From Glandiceps talaboti (Eukaryota; Hemichordata; Enteropneusta; Spengelidae), in contig NC_135563.1 of assembly GCF_964340395.1 (NCBI RefSeq), positions 10,000,075-10,064,074 of the forward strand: a stretch of DNA of 64,000 bases. Direction: 5' to 3'. Positions 33,056 through 47,181 of this stretch are shown here, piece after piece (position 1 is the stretch's first letter; the number at the start of each line of letters is the position of its first letter). The translations under genes were made by a program, and so were the position numbers. The notes beneath the pieces were generated by a model. That model had not been told where the DNA came from. It was given only the letters and a program-made list of their open reading frames with translations, and did no database searches.

Positions 33056-33443
33056 AAGGGGAACACCACTCCAGTAAATTAAGGTAAACTTAAGGTTCCG
33101 AAGATTCATTTCACCGTCATTGTTCTAGCAATGGTCCATTGTTGCCCATGGGACTTAAAAGACAAGCATATGTATTAGATGGGTAATGAATATTACCGAT
33201 TCCTAAGTGCTTATTACGTACAGATTAATATAGTCATGAATGTTGACGGTTCATCTAGATCTAATGCATATGCATGTTTAAATCGCATGAGGCAACACTC
33301 CTAATGGAACAAACAAGGTGAAAAATTAGTTTCAATTTTGTGTGGCTTTGCAATCATGCGCATATATATTTTATGAAATTCATGAAATGACTCCATAATC
33401 CAAAGTTTATTGAAATAACTTCATTTCCTGGAGTGGTGTTCCT
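33056..33443. mobile_element. MITE-like element with 15-bp terminal inverted repeats
   Basis: ggaacaccactccag at 33060-33074 is the exact inverse of ctggagtggtgttcc, which ends at 33442. The ~390-bp body has no coding capacity. It lies about 480 bp upstream of the receptor start codon, in the presumed promoter region. Confidence 0.75.
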
Positions 33444-34225
33444 GTGATTGAGTTGGTAAACGTTCTCGACACACAGCCTGCGGACTCAAAAATTCAAAAT
33501 TTCGTATTTTTAGGGCATACGTGTCTCCTTATTTGTGACAATGCGGAAGAATAAGTATACAATTGGTATACTACCTGTTCCTTATCGGTTATTTGCACAA
33601 CGGTCATGTTTCCGTGGATGGCAGTAAGACTACATCCGGGTAACTTGACATAAAATGGACATGATAATATAATCATCATAAAAGCATTGTATGGCTACCC
33701 CATGGCATCCATCAAACTGCTAAATTTGAATTAGGCTGTATGGATAGGTTGACCAGACTTCTAGAGAGGATCTAAACGGTGGTGACGAATCAGTGAATGC
33801 CCCAAAGGTGAAACTTAAAACAACTTAAGATTTACTCTGTGTACATGTACAGTGCAGTTTAAAGACAACATTTTGACATTTGAAATGCGATACATAATTG
33901 CGTGTAATTCTCTGATCGACTTAAAGTTCATGGAATCGGGTCACCTGTCATGGCGTCATACACAGTCACATCCTGCCCATGTTGTTCGGAATTGGGGTAT
34001 ATGTCATGACGCCAGACTGAGATCCTGGTTATGTTTTGTTTGTTTCTCCTGTGTTTGATACTGTTCAGTGTAGTGGTGATGGCACTGTCTGACAGTGAAT
34101 ATAGAATAACGACGTAGATGTAACGTTAGATAATATGACTGTGATTTGTATGGTAGAATACTCCAGTTATACAATATGGTTTGGACAGGAGGCATACAGG
34201 CAACAGACGAACGGATGACCAAACG

Positions 34226-34230
34226 TGCAC

Positions 34231-34312
<82 letters not shown>

Positions 34313-34518
34313 GAAAAAGAAAGAAACATACATACATGTACATACATACATACATACATACATACATACATACATACATACATACATACATGTACATACA
34401 TATATACATATATACATATATACATACATACATACATACATACATACATGTATACATACATATATACATACATGTATACATACATACATACATACATACA
34501 TACATACATACATACAGA
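34226..34518 (+). repeat. (GAAA)n then (CATA)n compound microsatellite
   Basis: About 22 AAAG units (34229-34312) followed by nearly 200 bp of CATA units with CATG/TATA variants, ending in a CAGA/CAAA block. All frames are open through lack of stops. Confidence 0.96.
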
Positions 34519-34569
34519 CAGACAAACAAACAATGAAGGAAAATGTAGAATATATGAACGTGAGCTTGT

Positions 34570-34800
34570 TTTTAGAATTAAACCTGATGATATATTTCGG
34601 GTTTTTAATTTCTTAGCAAATGTGATAAAGTTTACATCATAATCTTCAAGTTTTGATTTAATTTATCTCTTTCAAAACTTATAACAATATAATTGTTATG
34701 CATGGTTTTTGAAATGTTGCATTTTTATCAGCAAAATATCAATAAAGTGTAAGAAAATAAAACTCAAAATATATCAGAAGAGATTTATGATACGAAACCA
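34570..34800 (+). repeat. Dispersed repeat pair A, copy 1
   Basis: Shares acctgatgatatatt, tttacatcataat, gaaatgttgcatttt and tcagcaaaat, in that order, with 44610-44850. Identity is moderate with several indels. No coding capacity. Confidence 0.65.
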
Positions 34801-36384
34801 ACATTCAAATTTTGTATAACGCCGTCTGTGATAAATTACTAAAAATGGAAATAAGAAAAATAATATTTTGGGTGTCGTGAGTTATACAATATGTTGTTCA
34901 CGATACCCTCTTCACAGAAAATCAATTGTTTCAAATTGTGCAGTATTATATGTGGAACACAGACTGATATAGCTTCCAGGCTTAATAATAATACTGTTCG
35001 GTAAACAGAAAGGTCGTCAATTCTAGGTCTCTGGAGTTATGGGGTATTAGTAATCTGGCGTACGAAAATTCGAGATTATATTTTGAAATATACTTTAGTA
35101 GAAATAAGGTTATGATATTCGATCAAAGATAAGGTTAGAGTATTGCTACTTTTTTTTTACAACAGGTAAGCTGATGTCAAACAGGTGTAATTAATTCACA
35201 TCGACATACAGAACATAGGAAAGTTTCTGTTTCCCTAAAGTATAGACTAGAAAGAATTATGATGAAGTCATTTCAACATACTAGCAGGAAATAAGGTTAG
35301 AATAACCCTGTCAAATAAACAGACTTTAACAAGGTGGAAGTAAGGTAGCCGTGAGCACTCTACTCAACGTTTACTTGGGGTACACTAACTAATCAACTGT
35401 TGTCTGTAAAGAGCAACCCTTACAGCATTCGGCAAAACCAGTCTACAGCTATTATCATTAGTCGTACGCAAACAATTTACGTATGGAGACGACAAGACCA
35501 AAAAAAACCCACAGAGAAACAAGTCTCCGATATCCTCGATAGACTTGTATATCTGGATTTGTTATGAAAACAACGTAATCTACAGTAAAAGAACGGTGTA
35601 TGTTTTCATAGCCAAACAGAAAAGTGAAGTAATCACTAAGAAACCTTGTATTATTGTGCACTTTGTATCTTCATTATCGATGTCACTAGTTTTGAAATGA
35701 CTTTAAATGAAGCTAAAACCTGATGCTTCTGTGTAATTAGGTATTTATCACTCTCTCAATATAGTTGACTTCCGTGTCATTGTTCAAAATGACCTCCATA
35801 TCAATACAAAATCAAATTATACAAGTATAGCAAGCTGAAATCACATTTCAATTTGGCAAATAATCTGTTGGTAATTTTATCACAGCCCAAGAAATGTGAA
35901 ATGTTGATCGGGACGAAAGTCGTATGTCGTACCGGAAATTTAATAAAAAAAATGTCACGTTAGTTTCGGCGGAATACAGGACTTTAATAATTGTGATTTA
36001 TTTCATATTATCACAGAAATCAATAAGTACAATACGAAAGTTTGTTTCAGCAAAGTTCATTATTGATGTCCATGACATTTAGTCGTAGTACTTTATATGA
36101 CGAGTTGGGACTTTGTCAACGTACAGGTATATCATCATGAGTAATGAAATTCGCAGAACATTATTCGTAATTGTCAAATATGTCTTTTTCTGCTGAGGTC
36201 AATCTTGGTTACATTGTATCTAATATCTTTTTTTCTAGTCCTTAATGTGTGTTCATATACTGAGATAGGTCTGTTGATTAATTAGCATACTGTGACAATT
36301 ACAATTAAAGTTGAACCACACATGCAGTGACATGGTTCATGGGATAAGGTAGGGGCTTTCAGTAAACATGTAAATAAATTATTC

Positions 36385-36625
<241 letters not shown>

Positions 36626-36631
36626 TCAGTA

Positions 36632-37256
36632 GTCATGTGGTGGTAACCCCTATTCGTGATTTTAATTGTTAATTTTCAATTTAAAAAAAAATAAATATTT
36701 GTTGACATACTTGTGAATTCCTGGTTAAAACTATCAATTTGTTATGTTATATTTCAGTGAAAAAGAACTTGATTATTTCAGTTTAGTAGTGACTTACTAA
36801 GCAACGTATAATATGATTTTGACAGTGAATCCAAATGTGGGTAACAGACGTCCAAAACGTAATCTGCCTATGACTAATCAAAAGAAATGGAAACAAAAGA
36901 GCTGATAAGCAAAGATGTAAAGAGAGCTTTAATCAGATTATTCAAAAAAAACTTTGGATTATGGACAATTTCTCAAAGTAAACGAAGCTTGATTGCCTCA
37001 AGGGACACATCTAAGTTTATAGTCTAGCTTGCCGGATTGTGAACGTGCGAATTATATGCCATTTGAATTTATCCCTCAGGTCTCGTACTTAAATACTTAT
37101 CTGCTAATTCTTTGTATTATTCAAGTGAAATTTTATAGCGGGGTATAAACGTATCTGTTGTACGGTATTAGATTACTATACATAGATTTGACTAATCAAC
37201 AGAAAAGTTCTTATGTATAACAAGCATGAATGTATAAATAGGTTGGTTCAGTGAGT
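36632..37256 (+). repeat. Duplicated 620-bp unit, copy 1
   Basis: Starts gtcatgtggtggtaac and ends ggttggttcagtgagt. It is nearly identical (about 15 differences by eye) to 47182-47803. No open frame of note. The 5' side of both copies is a tetranucleotide array and the 3' flanks differ. Confidence 0.92.
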
Positions 37257-37806
37257 TTACACTAACATGAGATTATCAAGCAAAGTCAACGCCTGTGATC
37301 TGCCATGTATATATGTATACATCGTTACAAAAATAGAATCGAGGGTAATAGGATCGAGGGAACATCCGATGCACTTTCTTTCTTGATCAATGAATGCTTA
37401 GAATTAAGTATAATTTGGATGTACAGTGACAGTCGAATAATTGTATCACATTGAATACGTATTAAGATGCAAATATTTCTCATTTACAGTGGCTTTCTAT
37501 AATGACGTCCGTTGTATATCATCGCTTCAAAATGTCTAAAAACCTTAATCTAACTATATAAATATATACGGAGAACGTAACCAAAATGTTTCAATAAAGA
37601 ATAATGGCTTATAGGGGTCTCCATTTTTTGTAAAACAACGTAAACTTGAGCCACGATATTACTTTTTATCGAAATCATAAGAACTGCCTTTGAACCTGGA
37701 ACAGATTATATATATTAAATGGAGGGGTGTATATATATCTATATTTTGGATTTTGTCTAGAAGGGTACACGTAAATGACATGTGTTTGATATATATAATT
37801 AGCAGC

Positions 37807-37934
<128 letters not shown>

Positions 37935-38717
37935 CTGTTGATGTTGATATATTCTATTCACTTCACATCCTGGACAGCGGAAGTTATTATTATTACTTAG
38001 CTGGGGGCAAGTCTTCGCCCACGCAGCTCAAAAGTTACGTTGGGCAACAAGGTAGGTAAATGGTCGTAAATTTCTCTTCTGTTTGCTTTCGCCAACAGAC
38101 AATATTGTAAATCTCGACTCGTACGAAGAGCCAGTTGACTGACTCTAATAGTAACCAGATATATTAGTGAAAGAACTCCCATAGGATAGCTTCTAAAGAG
38201 GGAAGACGGAATTGGAGAGAAGTAGGTTAATATGTCATTTAAAACGCAGGCATTTGGCCAACAAATTTATTTCATGTTGCATACACCTGTCACGTATGCC
38301 GCCGTCATTCAAACCAATTCCAAGCAAAATGCAAAATAACATTGCGTCAGCCATTAAGCAAATTAGCGCAACTGATATACAGCGCTAGACCTTCATAGAC
38401 AAATATTTGTACTAATTTCATTTCGTTTTTAACGAGGAGTTTTAGGGGAAAAGATGTTTTAAAGACATCAGTTATACTATTTATACAAGATCTTATGCAA
38501 GATTTCGCTAATTAAATAAATAAACCTTTGGCAAGTATATACAGACTTTGGTAAATGTTGTCACCCCCCCCCCCACACATGCACTGTTTTGCCAACATAT
38601 AATATATCTGCTAAGTACATTCGAACCCAACTCAGCAATTAGCATTTATGCAGGGAGGCAAGCAGGTAGAGTGGCAGAGCCTTACAAATTGGGGCTACAT
38701 CACTGGAGAAAGCAGGC

Positions 38718-38800
38718 ATGTAATTGATTGATCTATCGATCGATCGATTTATTGATTGATTGCTCATTTGGTTGAATGATTGATCGATTGAATGATTAAT
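38718..38800 (+). repeat. Degenerate (ATTG)n/(ATCG)n tract
   Basis: Short imperfect tetranucleotide tract (attgattgatctatcgatcg and relatives), the complement in type of the AATC/ATCG array at 36.4 kb. Confidence 0.7.
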
Positions 38801-39464
38801 TTTTTGGTTAAAATATAATTTTTGTGTTGATATTGATAAATTGACTTTTAATTGATATAAAACTTTTTTCTTCTTTCCCTGGCTACTTTTCTCTCTTTCA
38901 GCTGTATATAATTCCCTCTTTATTGACTAAATAAAGACATCCCGTCCATTCTTCTCCCCATATCTAAAAAATAGCGCAAATATTGCGTTGCCGCACAACT
39001 TCATGTTCAGGGCAATGATAGATATATAATTTTTTGAAGATTTAAAGTTGTAACCAAAACAAAATTTTCATACCTAATTTCCATCATCATAATCCAGCCA
39101 TCCTATGTTGGAAGTGTACAAGACAAGTATAGCAACATCCTAATCAAACTTTAAAGGGATGTGTCTACAAGGTTTTGTACTTCTTTATTTTCGAAAATCA
39201 ATTTGGAACCAAGTCATACCAATGTAACAGGTTTATCTTTCTTGGTTATCTTATTGTAATATTGTAAAAGCCAGCTACATTCAGTTTATATCGGTAGGTG
39301 ATGAAACAGCTGTCTTACAATATATTACATAATCCAGTCATAAACCAAACTGGCCATGCTACAGGCTTTACCACCAGAGGAAATAGTAAAGTAAACATTA
39401 TAGTTAATTAACAATGTACTGTTCTCACTGTGTCAGCTATTAATGAGGACAAATCTACACATTC

Positions 39465-40088
39465 TCAACAAAGTTAAGCTCAATCTACTGGGTAATTTCA
39501 GAGTTGAAGATTTTTGAGGAAAAGCAATGACAAAGAATAACACTTCTAGAAACATCTCACCAAGTTTCAAACTCATTCACTTAGTATTTTTTGAGATATA
39601 AGTTTTTGACCAAAATTCACATTTTTACACCTTAATTCCATATCACTCATGGAATCATGGTATGCTTAACATATCTTCGTCCATACATCCCTAAATGCAT
39701 TTCCATTAAATTTCAGCCCAATCTACTCAGTGGTTTTGGAATTATAGATTTTTAACCAAAAAGACACATTTTCAGCCCTAATTTGCATATCACTGATGGA
39801 ATCATCCCGTCATGAACAAATCTTACTTTACACCCCCTTAAGAATGTTCCCACCAAATTTCGCACCAATCTGCCCAGTAGTTTCTGAGTTTAAGTTTTTG
39901 GCCAAAAATCACATTTTTTGACCCAAAACCAACATCCCTAATGCAATCACTTTCATTTGAACAATTTCCCAACTAGACACCAGAAGTAACATGACCACCA
40001 AATATCAAAGCAATCGGTCCAGCAGTTTTTGACTTTAAGTTGTTTACACACATACACACACACACACAGACAGACAGACAGACAGACA
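39465..40088 (+). mobile_element. Tandem ~144-bp repeat element ending in (CA)n(CAGA)n
   Basis: Five diverged units share 'ccaaatttcgcaccaatctg', 'cccagtagtttctgagttt' and 'aagtttttggccaaaa' type blocks. Later starts near 39711, 39855 and 39999 are about 144 bp apart. The array ends in (CA)n then (CAGA)n. This layout is known from non-autonomous Helitron/Helentron-like and related elements of marine invertebrates; the class here is a suggestion only. No protein encoded. Confidence 0.6.
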
Positions 40089-40218
40089 CTTTGCCATGCC
40101 TATAGCACTACTGAACCTTATCAGTTCAGTTGTGCTAATTAAAACACCCCTAATCTCATAAATACCAGGGAAATGGGTTACCGCGACAATTTGTCTTATA
40201 TTCTTGGAGAATATCACG

Positions 40219-40260
40219 ACAAACAAACAAACAAACAAACAAACAAACAAACAAACAAAC
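40219..40260 (+). repeat. (AAAC)n microsatellite
   Basis: About ten ACAA units. Confidence 0.95.
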
Positions 40261-42541
40261 ATGTATGAAAGAGACTACACATACACTGAAGATAGCTATG
40301 TCATTGGAGTCATAACCTTTAGATATAAGGCCATTCTTTTCTTTAGGACCAATTTCGAATTCCTCACAACTGTTTTTTTACTCCTGAATATTAATCTTGA
40401 TTCAAACTTGGCCTTTACTTTACCTTTTTACAACAAAAATGGTGACTGTATTGACGGAAATGGGATAGTATTGAATTAACCATTGAATACATAAACGGAA
40501 AAAAATGATCGATGAATGTCGTTCATCATCAATGCATATCATTACCCCTACCTACGTAAATACATACCAAGGTCATTGCACTTTTTAAAAGAAAGATTAT
40601 GAGAAGTAATCGAATGAACTAATACGCGATTATTTTATCAATAACATTTACCTGACGAAAAAAGTGAGTAAAAAATGTACGGTCATTTGACGCTACTTTT
40701 CTCTTATTTTTCTGCTTGAAGTGAGCACGTATACACCACTTAAACGTTGGTGGGATTTGCATGGTTGTTGTCAGAACAAAGAGACTACTTAACTTGAATG
40801 TTTAAAGAAGCTACTTAACTTATTATATATTATATTTACTTATTGAGATCAAATTATCGGTAAGGAATCTAAATAACAGGGCATGCCCTTTGAAACTTCA
40901 ATCAATGGCCGTCTCTTAGGGGATATAGCAAGATTAATTTGAAATGGACGACTCGTCACTTCCTTTGATTCATAATAGACTAACAAATCGTTGTGTGAAT
41001 AACTTAAACAACTCTCCTGACATTCACATTTTATCATATAATCTTTTTTGCTTGCATCGAGATTTTCTTTCACAGACTGTGTCTAATACTTGCCGTCTTG
41101 TGCGTTAGTACTCAGCCCAAAACAATCAATCCAAACAAGGCTATTTTTTTAAAGTATAAAACGACATTATCTTTGTGTACTATCGATCATATAATGTATA
41201 CGAAAGTAACTGACTAGTACACAGGTTGCACGTCTGAAGCTAGAGTGTGTCTCGGCAGTAAATTTCTCTGGGAATGAAAGTTTTTTTCGATTCTCTTCAA
41301 TTTGCTTTATAAAAGCTAAAAATATAATTTTGGAGATTATTCATTTGTTTTCAAGAAAGTTGTTAATCTTTATTTTTCCATAGAGTTATTAAACACAATA
41401 TTTTGTGGCCATAGTGAAAGACTAAACTTTCATATTATTGTGATATCTATTTTTAAAAAAATGTGCGGTGATCCCAGATTATTTTTCCTTGATTTTAACT
41501 GAGAATAGTGTTGCGTTTTCTTGAACAAAGTAACAGCCAAGGTTTAAAGAATTTAATTCCGAAGTGCATCCTTCCTTAAAGGATTCATAAGCATGTAACG
41601 CATTCCTAATTCTAATTAGGTTAAAATTGAAAGAATAACTCATCACAGGAATAAACATTGCCAAATCTAGAAAGAAGCTTCGTTGGTAAATTCAAGAGGA
41701 CCTTTGATTACGTACGTATACCTCAGTATGCGCCTCTCGGGGAAAGAGTAATGGACGTGCATACGAACAGAGCAGAAATTGAAAGAGATACCAAGTCTGT
41801 TCACTCCCTTGTGATTTTTGTAGATGTGGCAGCCGGAAGCATACGCATGGAAGAGTCTAAATCCTTAGTGCTTTCACTCGATTGTTTACACAATCTTGTG
41901 GAAAATCCCTTGGGATAATTCTCAAATGTTCTATGTACATCACAATATGTTGTCAATATTGAGAATGTTGCTTTTGTATGATGTATGGCGCCAAACACAC
42001 GTATAAAAACAAAACAGGCATGTTTCCCTGCTTCCAACATATACCAACATAGTCGATGTCAACGGGAAACTGCAAACAATTCAAAACTAAATTGCTTATT
42101 GTACAGATGAGGAATCAAAGTATGATGTGTTTCACAGATTGCAACAGCTGTAGTGAAATGACTGCTGTCAGAAAGCTAAGGGGTCAGCTAACACCAAAGG
42201 CGTTCCTTCCAATGTGTATGATAAGCCGTGCACCAAGCATATGGATTTCAATAAACTGCGAATATCGATATACATGAACTTGAGTTAATATACGTATGGC
42301 TGGAAAGATCACAGCAGAGCAACCTTATTCCCTAATGACCACATACCAATCGTTGAGTGACCATGACAACCAGACTGGCCTTATACATTTTTTTTTCATT
42401 TAACTAACTATAATAAATTTGTCTATGATCAATTCCATATTGAATGCAAATTTTAATATTTCTTAAAAAAAAGGAAATGATTCTGAATCTAACTGAAGAC
42501 CTGGGAAGATAATTAATCAACATTGCTATGCATGAGATCTG

Positions 42542-42628
42542 TACGGTGGCCCACAATGACATTACAAACTCTTGCTTTTGAGAGTAAACTAGCATTAGAG
42601 TTTGTGGTGTCATTTGTGGGCCACCGTA
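42542..42628. repeat. 31-bp-arm hairpin, short foldback element
   Basis: Left arm 42542-42572 (tacggtggcccacaatgaca...) and right arm 42597-42628 pair with about two mismatches plus a one-base bulge, around a 24-nt loop. No larger element boundary or coding sequence is visible. The size would also fit a primary microRNA hairpin, but nothing else supports that. Confidence 0.75.
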
Positions 42629-44609
42629 GATGTCTATGTTTACATTTTTAATGAATGGTCTAATTGTAAATAAACTTATGTTCCTAGTAACATTAGCTAC
42701 GATACATATCTCTGAAAGTGTGTCTGTAAGTGAAAAAGGTCTGTTTAGACCTTCCAATTCCGAGATTAATTTTCAATCCAGTGTAATCCATGGGTTAGCA
42801 CAAATCGTATTAAAATAACGTTTTTACCACAGGCAATTCTACTCTTGATAATACTAAGTCTTTTGATTTTTTTCTATTAGCTACACAAAGATAGACCCAA
42901 CTCAAAAATAGACTAACAATTACAGAGACACAGAAAACACAACATGATCCTTTTCCTAGTCACATTGAAAAGTGACAAAGCATTGCTTTTTCAGTGCAGT
43001 AGAAACGGGCTTCTGCTGACAGACAAAAAATACACAAGGACTTGATAATTTTAATGGCTTCAACTGTTGACCTCCTAACTGATAATCAAAATGTTAATTT
43101 GTCTATATCCCCAATATGCGCGGCAGCTCTATAATTGTTTATATATATATATATATTGTATTTGAAACTTATCTCTGTGTGTAAAAGACACCGTGTCTCA
43201 TGAGTGAAACACCAAGGCATCTTCAATTCCCCTGTAGTTGTACTTTCTAAGTAATATTATCAACGGTCAAAAAAAACTAATTCAAGAAGAGTTGTAATAA
43301 TGTTAACCTATTACCTTAATCATGACTACCCTTTGTTAGTTTCGAAGAAGTTGGCCCGCCCGTATATACTACATGTTGTTCCTATTATCTCTACCCGTGC
43401 ATATGACGACAACATACATTTAATTTACAGCAATTTCGTGAAATAGGTAGGCAGAAAATAGCTTAACCTGCCTCCTACACAATACCTCTTATTATTACAT
43501 CTTAAATATTACAATTTATTGAAGTAGCTTCCACTAGCACAATCACACGCACACATCAAAGTAAATGTACTTTTCAAAGTTCATGCACGTCGTGTACATT
43601 ACTGGAATTAATAACTTATAATGATGTCGATTTCAGGTTCACCATCATTAAACAAATTATCGTTTCCTGCTTTGCAACGGACAAAATTTGTACAAGGTAC
43701 ATCAAGAGCCAATTATTTGCTTGTTTGGAAAGTGTGTATTCTTTCTCTGTGAATACAGCGTGTATCGTATATAAAGTGCCGAAAGATAAAAATCATCTTT
43801 TAACGCAGCTGGTGCTACGGGCAAACGATGTGTATTATACCATACCGTCCGTTGAAATTGTAGTAAATGGCTACCTTTGCTCTTTGCCGCGTATTGTCGT
43901 TTTTTGATAGCAGAATCACGAAATAACGCAGGAAAGGAAGTTCTATGGATAAATATGGTGGTTAGCGTACAAGTGTGTTGGAAATAACCGTGGAGAGTTC
44001 ACAATTTGGAACGTGGGATACAGCAAATGATAGTACATATATAAGAACGTTACATGAATACACGATACAATAAGAAAGTTACAAATAATACAAAATTAAT
44101 GGCGATATAACTTAGTTAAACTTTATGTCAATGAAAATGAGGGTTAAGCAAGCTAATATCGAAAGCTCGCAGATGGTAATAAACAAAGGAAACCGCTTTC
44201 CAGGTGTTATCGTGAGATACGTATCACATATAAATAAAGCTTTTTATTACTAGTACTGTGGTACCTGTAATGTCTTTCACAATTACAAAGACTCGGCCAA
44301 TTTATCAGCAAGTTTAATATTAAATCTAAAAGCAATCAACCTCTTATAATTAGGTTTCTTGGGCCTACAGCTAGCCCTGAGTACAAACATACATTTAAAT
44401 ACTCGTGTTCATTAAATGCTGGACTGGGCAGGAAAGTTGTTTTCTGATGAAATGTCGGTTTAATTACGAAGATGAATTAGTCCATTAAGTGGCGTTCTGA
44501 TAATGAACCAGGGATAGAGGTCTAAATTGTTAATATTGTCGTTAATGTTATTAATGTATAATTTATCTCATTGATCATGAAACCCATTACTCTTTCCTTC
44601 AAAATATAT

Positions 44610-44850
44610 GTTGCTCAGGTTTTCACAGTCAATACCTGATTTATTTTTTGGCTTTTATTTTCTTCTAATAGCAAATATGATATATTTTACATCATAATAT
44701 TCAAATTTTGGTTATCACTTTAAAAACTTACAATTTACAAGTGGTAATACTACAAAACAAGGTTAATTAATTTTTTTGAAATGTTGCATTTTTGTCAGCA
44801 AAATGTCAAAAAAGTGTACGAAAATAAAAACCGAAAATAGATCAGGTGTT
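44610..44850 (+). repeat. Dispersed repeat pair A, copy 2
   Basis: The counterpart of 34570-34800 (tttacatcataatattcaa, tttgaaatgttgcatttttg and gtcagcaaaatgtc). Same orientation, about 10.05 kb away. Confidence 0.65.
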
Positions 44851-44966
44851 GTGACCATAAAATACAACAGCGACAGTCAAGGTTTCAACATACTAAGATA
44901 TGCAAACTATTGTTGCGAAATGTTGATATAAGCTGTTGACTGGAGGTTGGTTTTAATACTCTCAGT

Positions 44967-45110
44967 AGTAGGGTGACGTTTCTTTTGGCCACACACTATG
45001 TTCAGTACAGGGTGATTATATCCTCGCAACTGGTGTACCACTATCACTCACTTGTGTAGCCTACCACATCGAACGTACAACAGTAGTTTTACTTTGGGTA
45101 TCTTGGTTTG
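44967..45110 (+). mobile_element. Diverged copy of the 7050-7243 MITE-like element
   Basis: Shares ggccacacactatg, gtgattatatcctcgcaact, gtaccactatcactca and ctaccacatcgaac with 7085-7243, in the same order. The left terminal inverted repeat is not clear here. Confidence 0.65.
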
Positions 45111-45989
45111 CAGATACCTCAATGGTAACTATAATAATAGCAACACTTTCACAAAACTTAACTGTATATGGTAATGTCGATACGGTGATGGATACAATTA
45201 TATAATGTCAACGCACCATTTGACAAATTGGGCAGGTTAACTCGATCTTATCTACTTGATAGCCGATACCAATTCTTCAATTACTCAGGTTTTGACTTGT
45301 TCGATCATATCTACTATATAATCCCCAAACCTTCTATTTAGTAAATTAATCAATCGCAAATTGAAAAGATCATATGATTAGGTAAATACCAGACGGGAGT
45401 TCTAGCAAAGTGCTTAGATTGTTCAAAGGTAGTAAATATAACATTTAACGCTGCAACTAGAAAGTTTTCTGAAACTGTTTTGTTAGATGAAATGACCTAC
45501 TCATAATATTATACACCCTGCACAGTATTAAATCAATAAACACATTCGTGTAGCAGTACATATAGTATAATACGATATCTAATCAAAATTGATTTTTTTG
45601 AGTTTGCACTGAAATGAATCATAATTTTAACTTATTACTATACCACTTATTGATAAAATGACCTCTAATTGACATGTATAATGTCTAATTATTGGTATTT
45701 TAACAAGTTATACTTCATGTAATTGTTGGTTCTGTGATCGAAAAATGATACCCCAGTTACAGCTAGTGCAGCCTTAAAACGCCGCAACAGGCGGCCAATT
45801 CAAATATGGCCGTCTAGGGGTCCCACGCTACGAAAACCTAGCCAGTATATATCTAAGGACGCTCAAACAAAACTTTCTTATATTTCTGAGCAGATATTTA
45901 AGAAAGCCCTTTCTGCACTCACGTGAACTCTACTATTAATTTAAATAAAATAATTCAAATTCAACGTATTAATCGGAACTTGGAATTCA

Positions 45990-46036
45990 ACAAACAAACA
46001 AACAAACAAACAAACAAACAAACAACAAACAAACAA
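45990..46036 (+). repeat. (AAAC)n microsatellite
   Basis: About eleven AAAC units with one deletion. Confidence 0.93.
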
Positions 46037-46662
46037 AAAAAGAAACACATATAATAAGATTTGACACCTTCACACGACACAAACAACAGTAATCCTTAAT
46101 CTGTTACTCCTGTGTATATAACCCAATGTTCCAAAAAGACTGTTTATTACTTTTGGCAACTAATATTACCTTTATAAACGTCATAAAGTCTTCCAATATA
46201 GGTAAATTGCTTTTTCTATATTACTTCCGGATCAAACGTATTGAGCAAATGAAGCTAAACATTTGCAAATCGTTCAATAACATCGTACGTGTACACACTG
46301 TGTTATATGGCTGGGTTTAAACTTAGGTGCGGTGTTCAAAATTTCTTTTGCCTTGATTGTTTGTTATCTCAATTTACTTTACTATTTAACAGAAGACCGT
46401 TTCCTGATATATTGCCACGGTGACGTCAAGTCCTATTTTCAGATGTTTTTTCCTAGGTTTCGACGTAAATGAGGTAAATTCCTCGAAGCCTCGAAGCCTT
46501 GTCAGTTAGCCTTTGAGCAACCCACCTTTAGTACCACTGTGGTTAGTGACGCAATGACATATAGACATGGTACTCGATCTCAATGGCTTAACAAAAAAGC
46601 ATCTAGTCATTTGTAATTAGTAGAAGTAGAAAGTAGAAAGCCAATCATTCAACCAATCGGTC

Positions 46663-47181
46663 AGTTAGTCAGTCAGTCAGTCAGTCAGTCAGTCAGTCAA
46701 TCAATCAACTACTCAATCAAATCAAATACTTCAGCAACCAATGACCAGTCAGCAATGAAACCGACCTACTGATCCATAATACATTTACTAACCAGTCAAC
46801 CAACCAACCAACCAACCAACCAACCAACCAACCAACCAACTAGCCAGCCAACCAACCATCCAACCAACCAACCAACCAACGAGTCAGCCAGCCAACCAAA
46901 CAGCCAGCCAGCCAGCCAGCCAGCCAGCCAACCAACCAACCAACTAACCAGCCAACCTACCAGCCAGCCAGCCAGCCAACCAACCAACCAACCAACCAAC
47001 CAACCAACCAACCAGTCAGTCAGTCAGTCAGTCAGTCAGTCAGTCAGCCAGCCAACCAACCAACCAACCAACCAACCAACCAACCAACCAGTCAGTCAGT
47101 CAGTCAGTCAGTCAGTCAGTCAGTCAGTCAGTCAGTCAGTCAGTCAGTCAGTCAGTCAGTCAGTCAGTCAGTCAGTCAGTC
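46663..47181 (+). repeat. Tetranucleotide array (GTCA)n / (ACCA)n / (GCCA)n
   Basis: Over 500 bp of alternating blocks of GTCA, AACC and AGCC units, ending in about 25 GTCA units against the 620-bp repeated unit. The - strand frame reads as repeated Trp-Leu-Val-Gly, a repeat artefact. Confidence 0.97.

Noticed and set aside
36940-36965. Short match 'actttggattatgga' between the 620-bp unit and the element at 33.39 kb (inverse)
   Set aside because: Only about 16 bases with no extending similarity; plausible by chance in AT-rich DNA.
41658-41918. 86-codon + strand frame
   Set aside because: It opens with TTG, overlaps an equally long - strand frame, and has no splice support or recognisable motif.
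42404-42757. 117-codon - strand frame
   Set aside because: It runs straight through the hairpin at 42542-42628 and shows no family similarity, so the frame is chance.
46663-47181. Regular short repeats considered as a CRISPR-like array
   Set aside because: Four-base units without unique spacers in animal nuclear DNA: a microsatellite.
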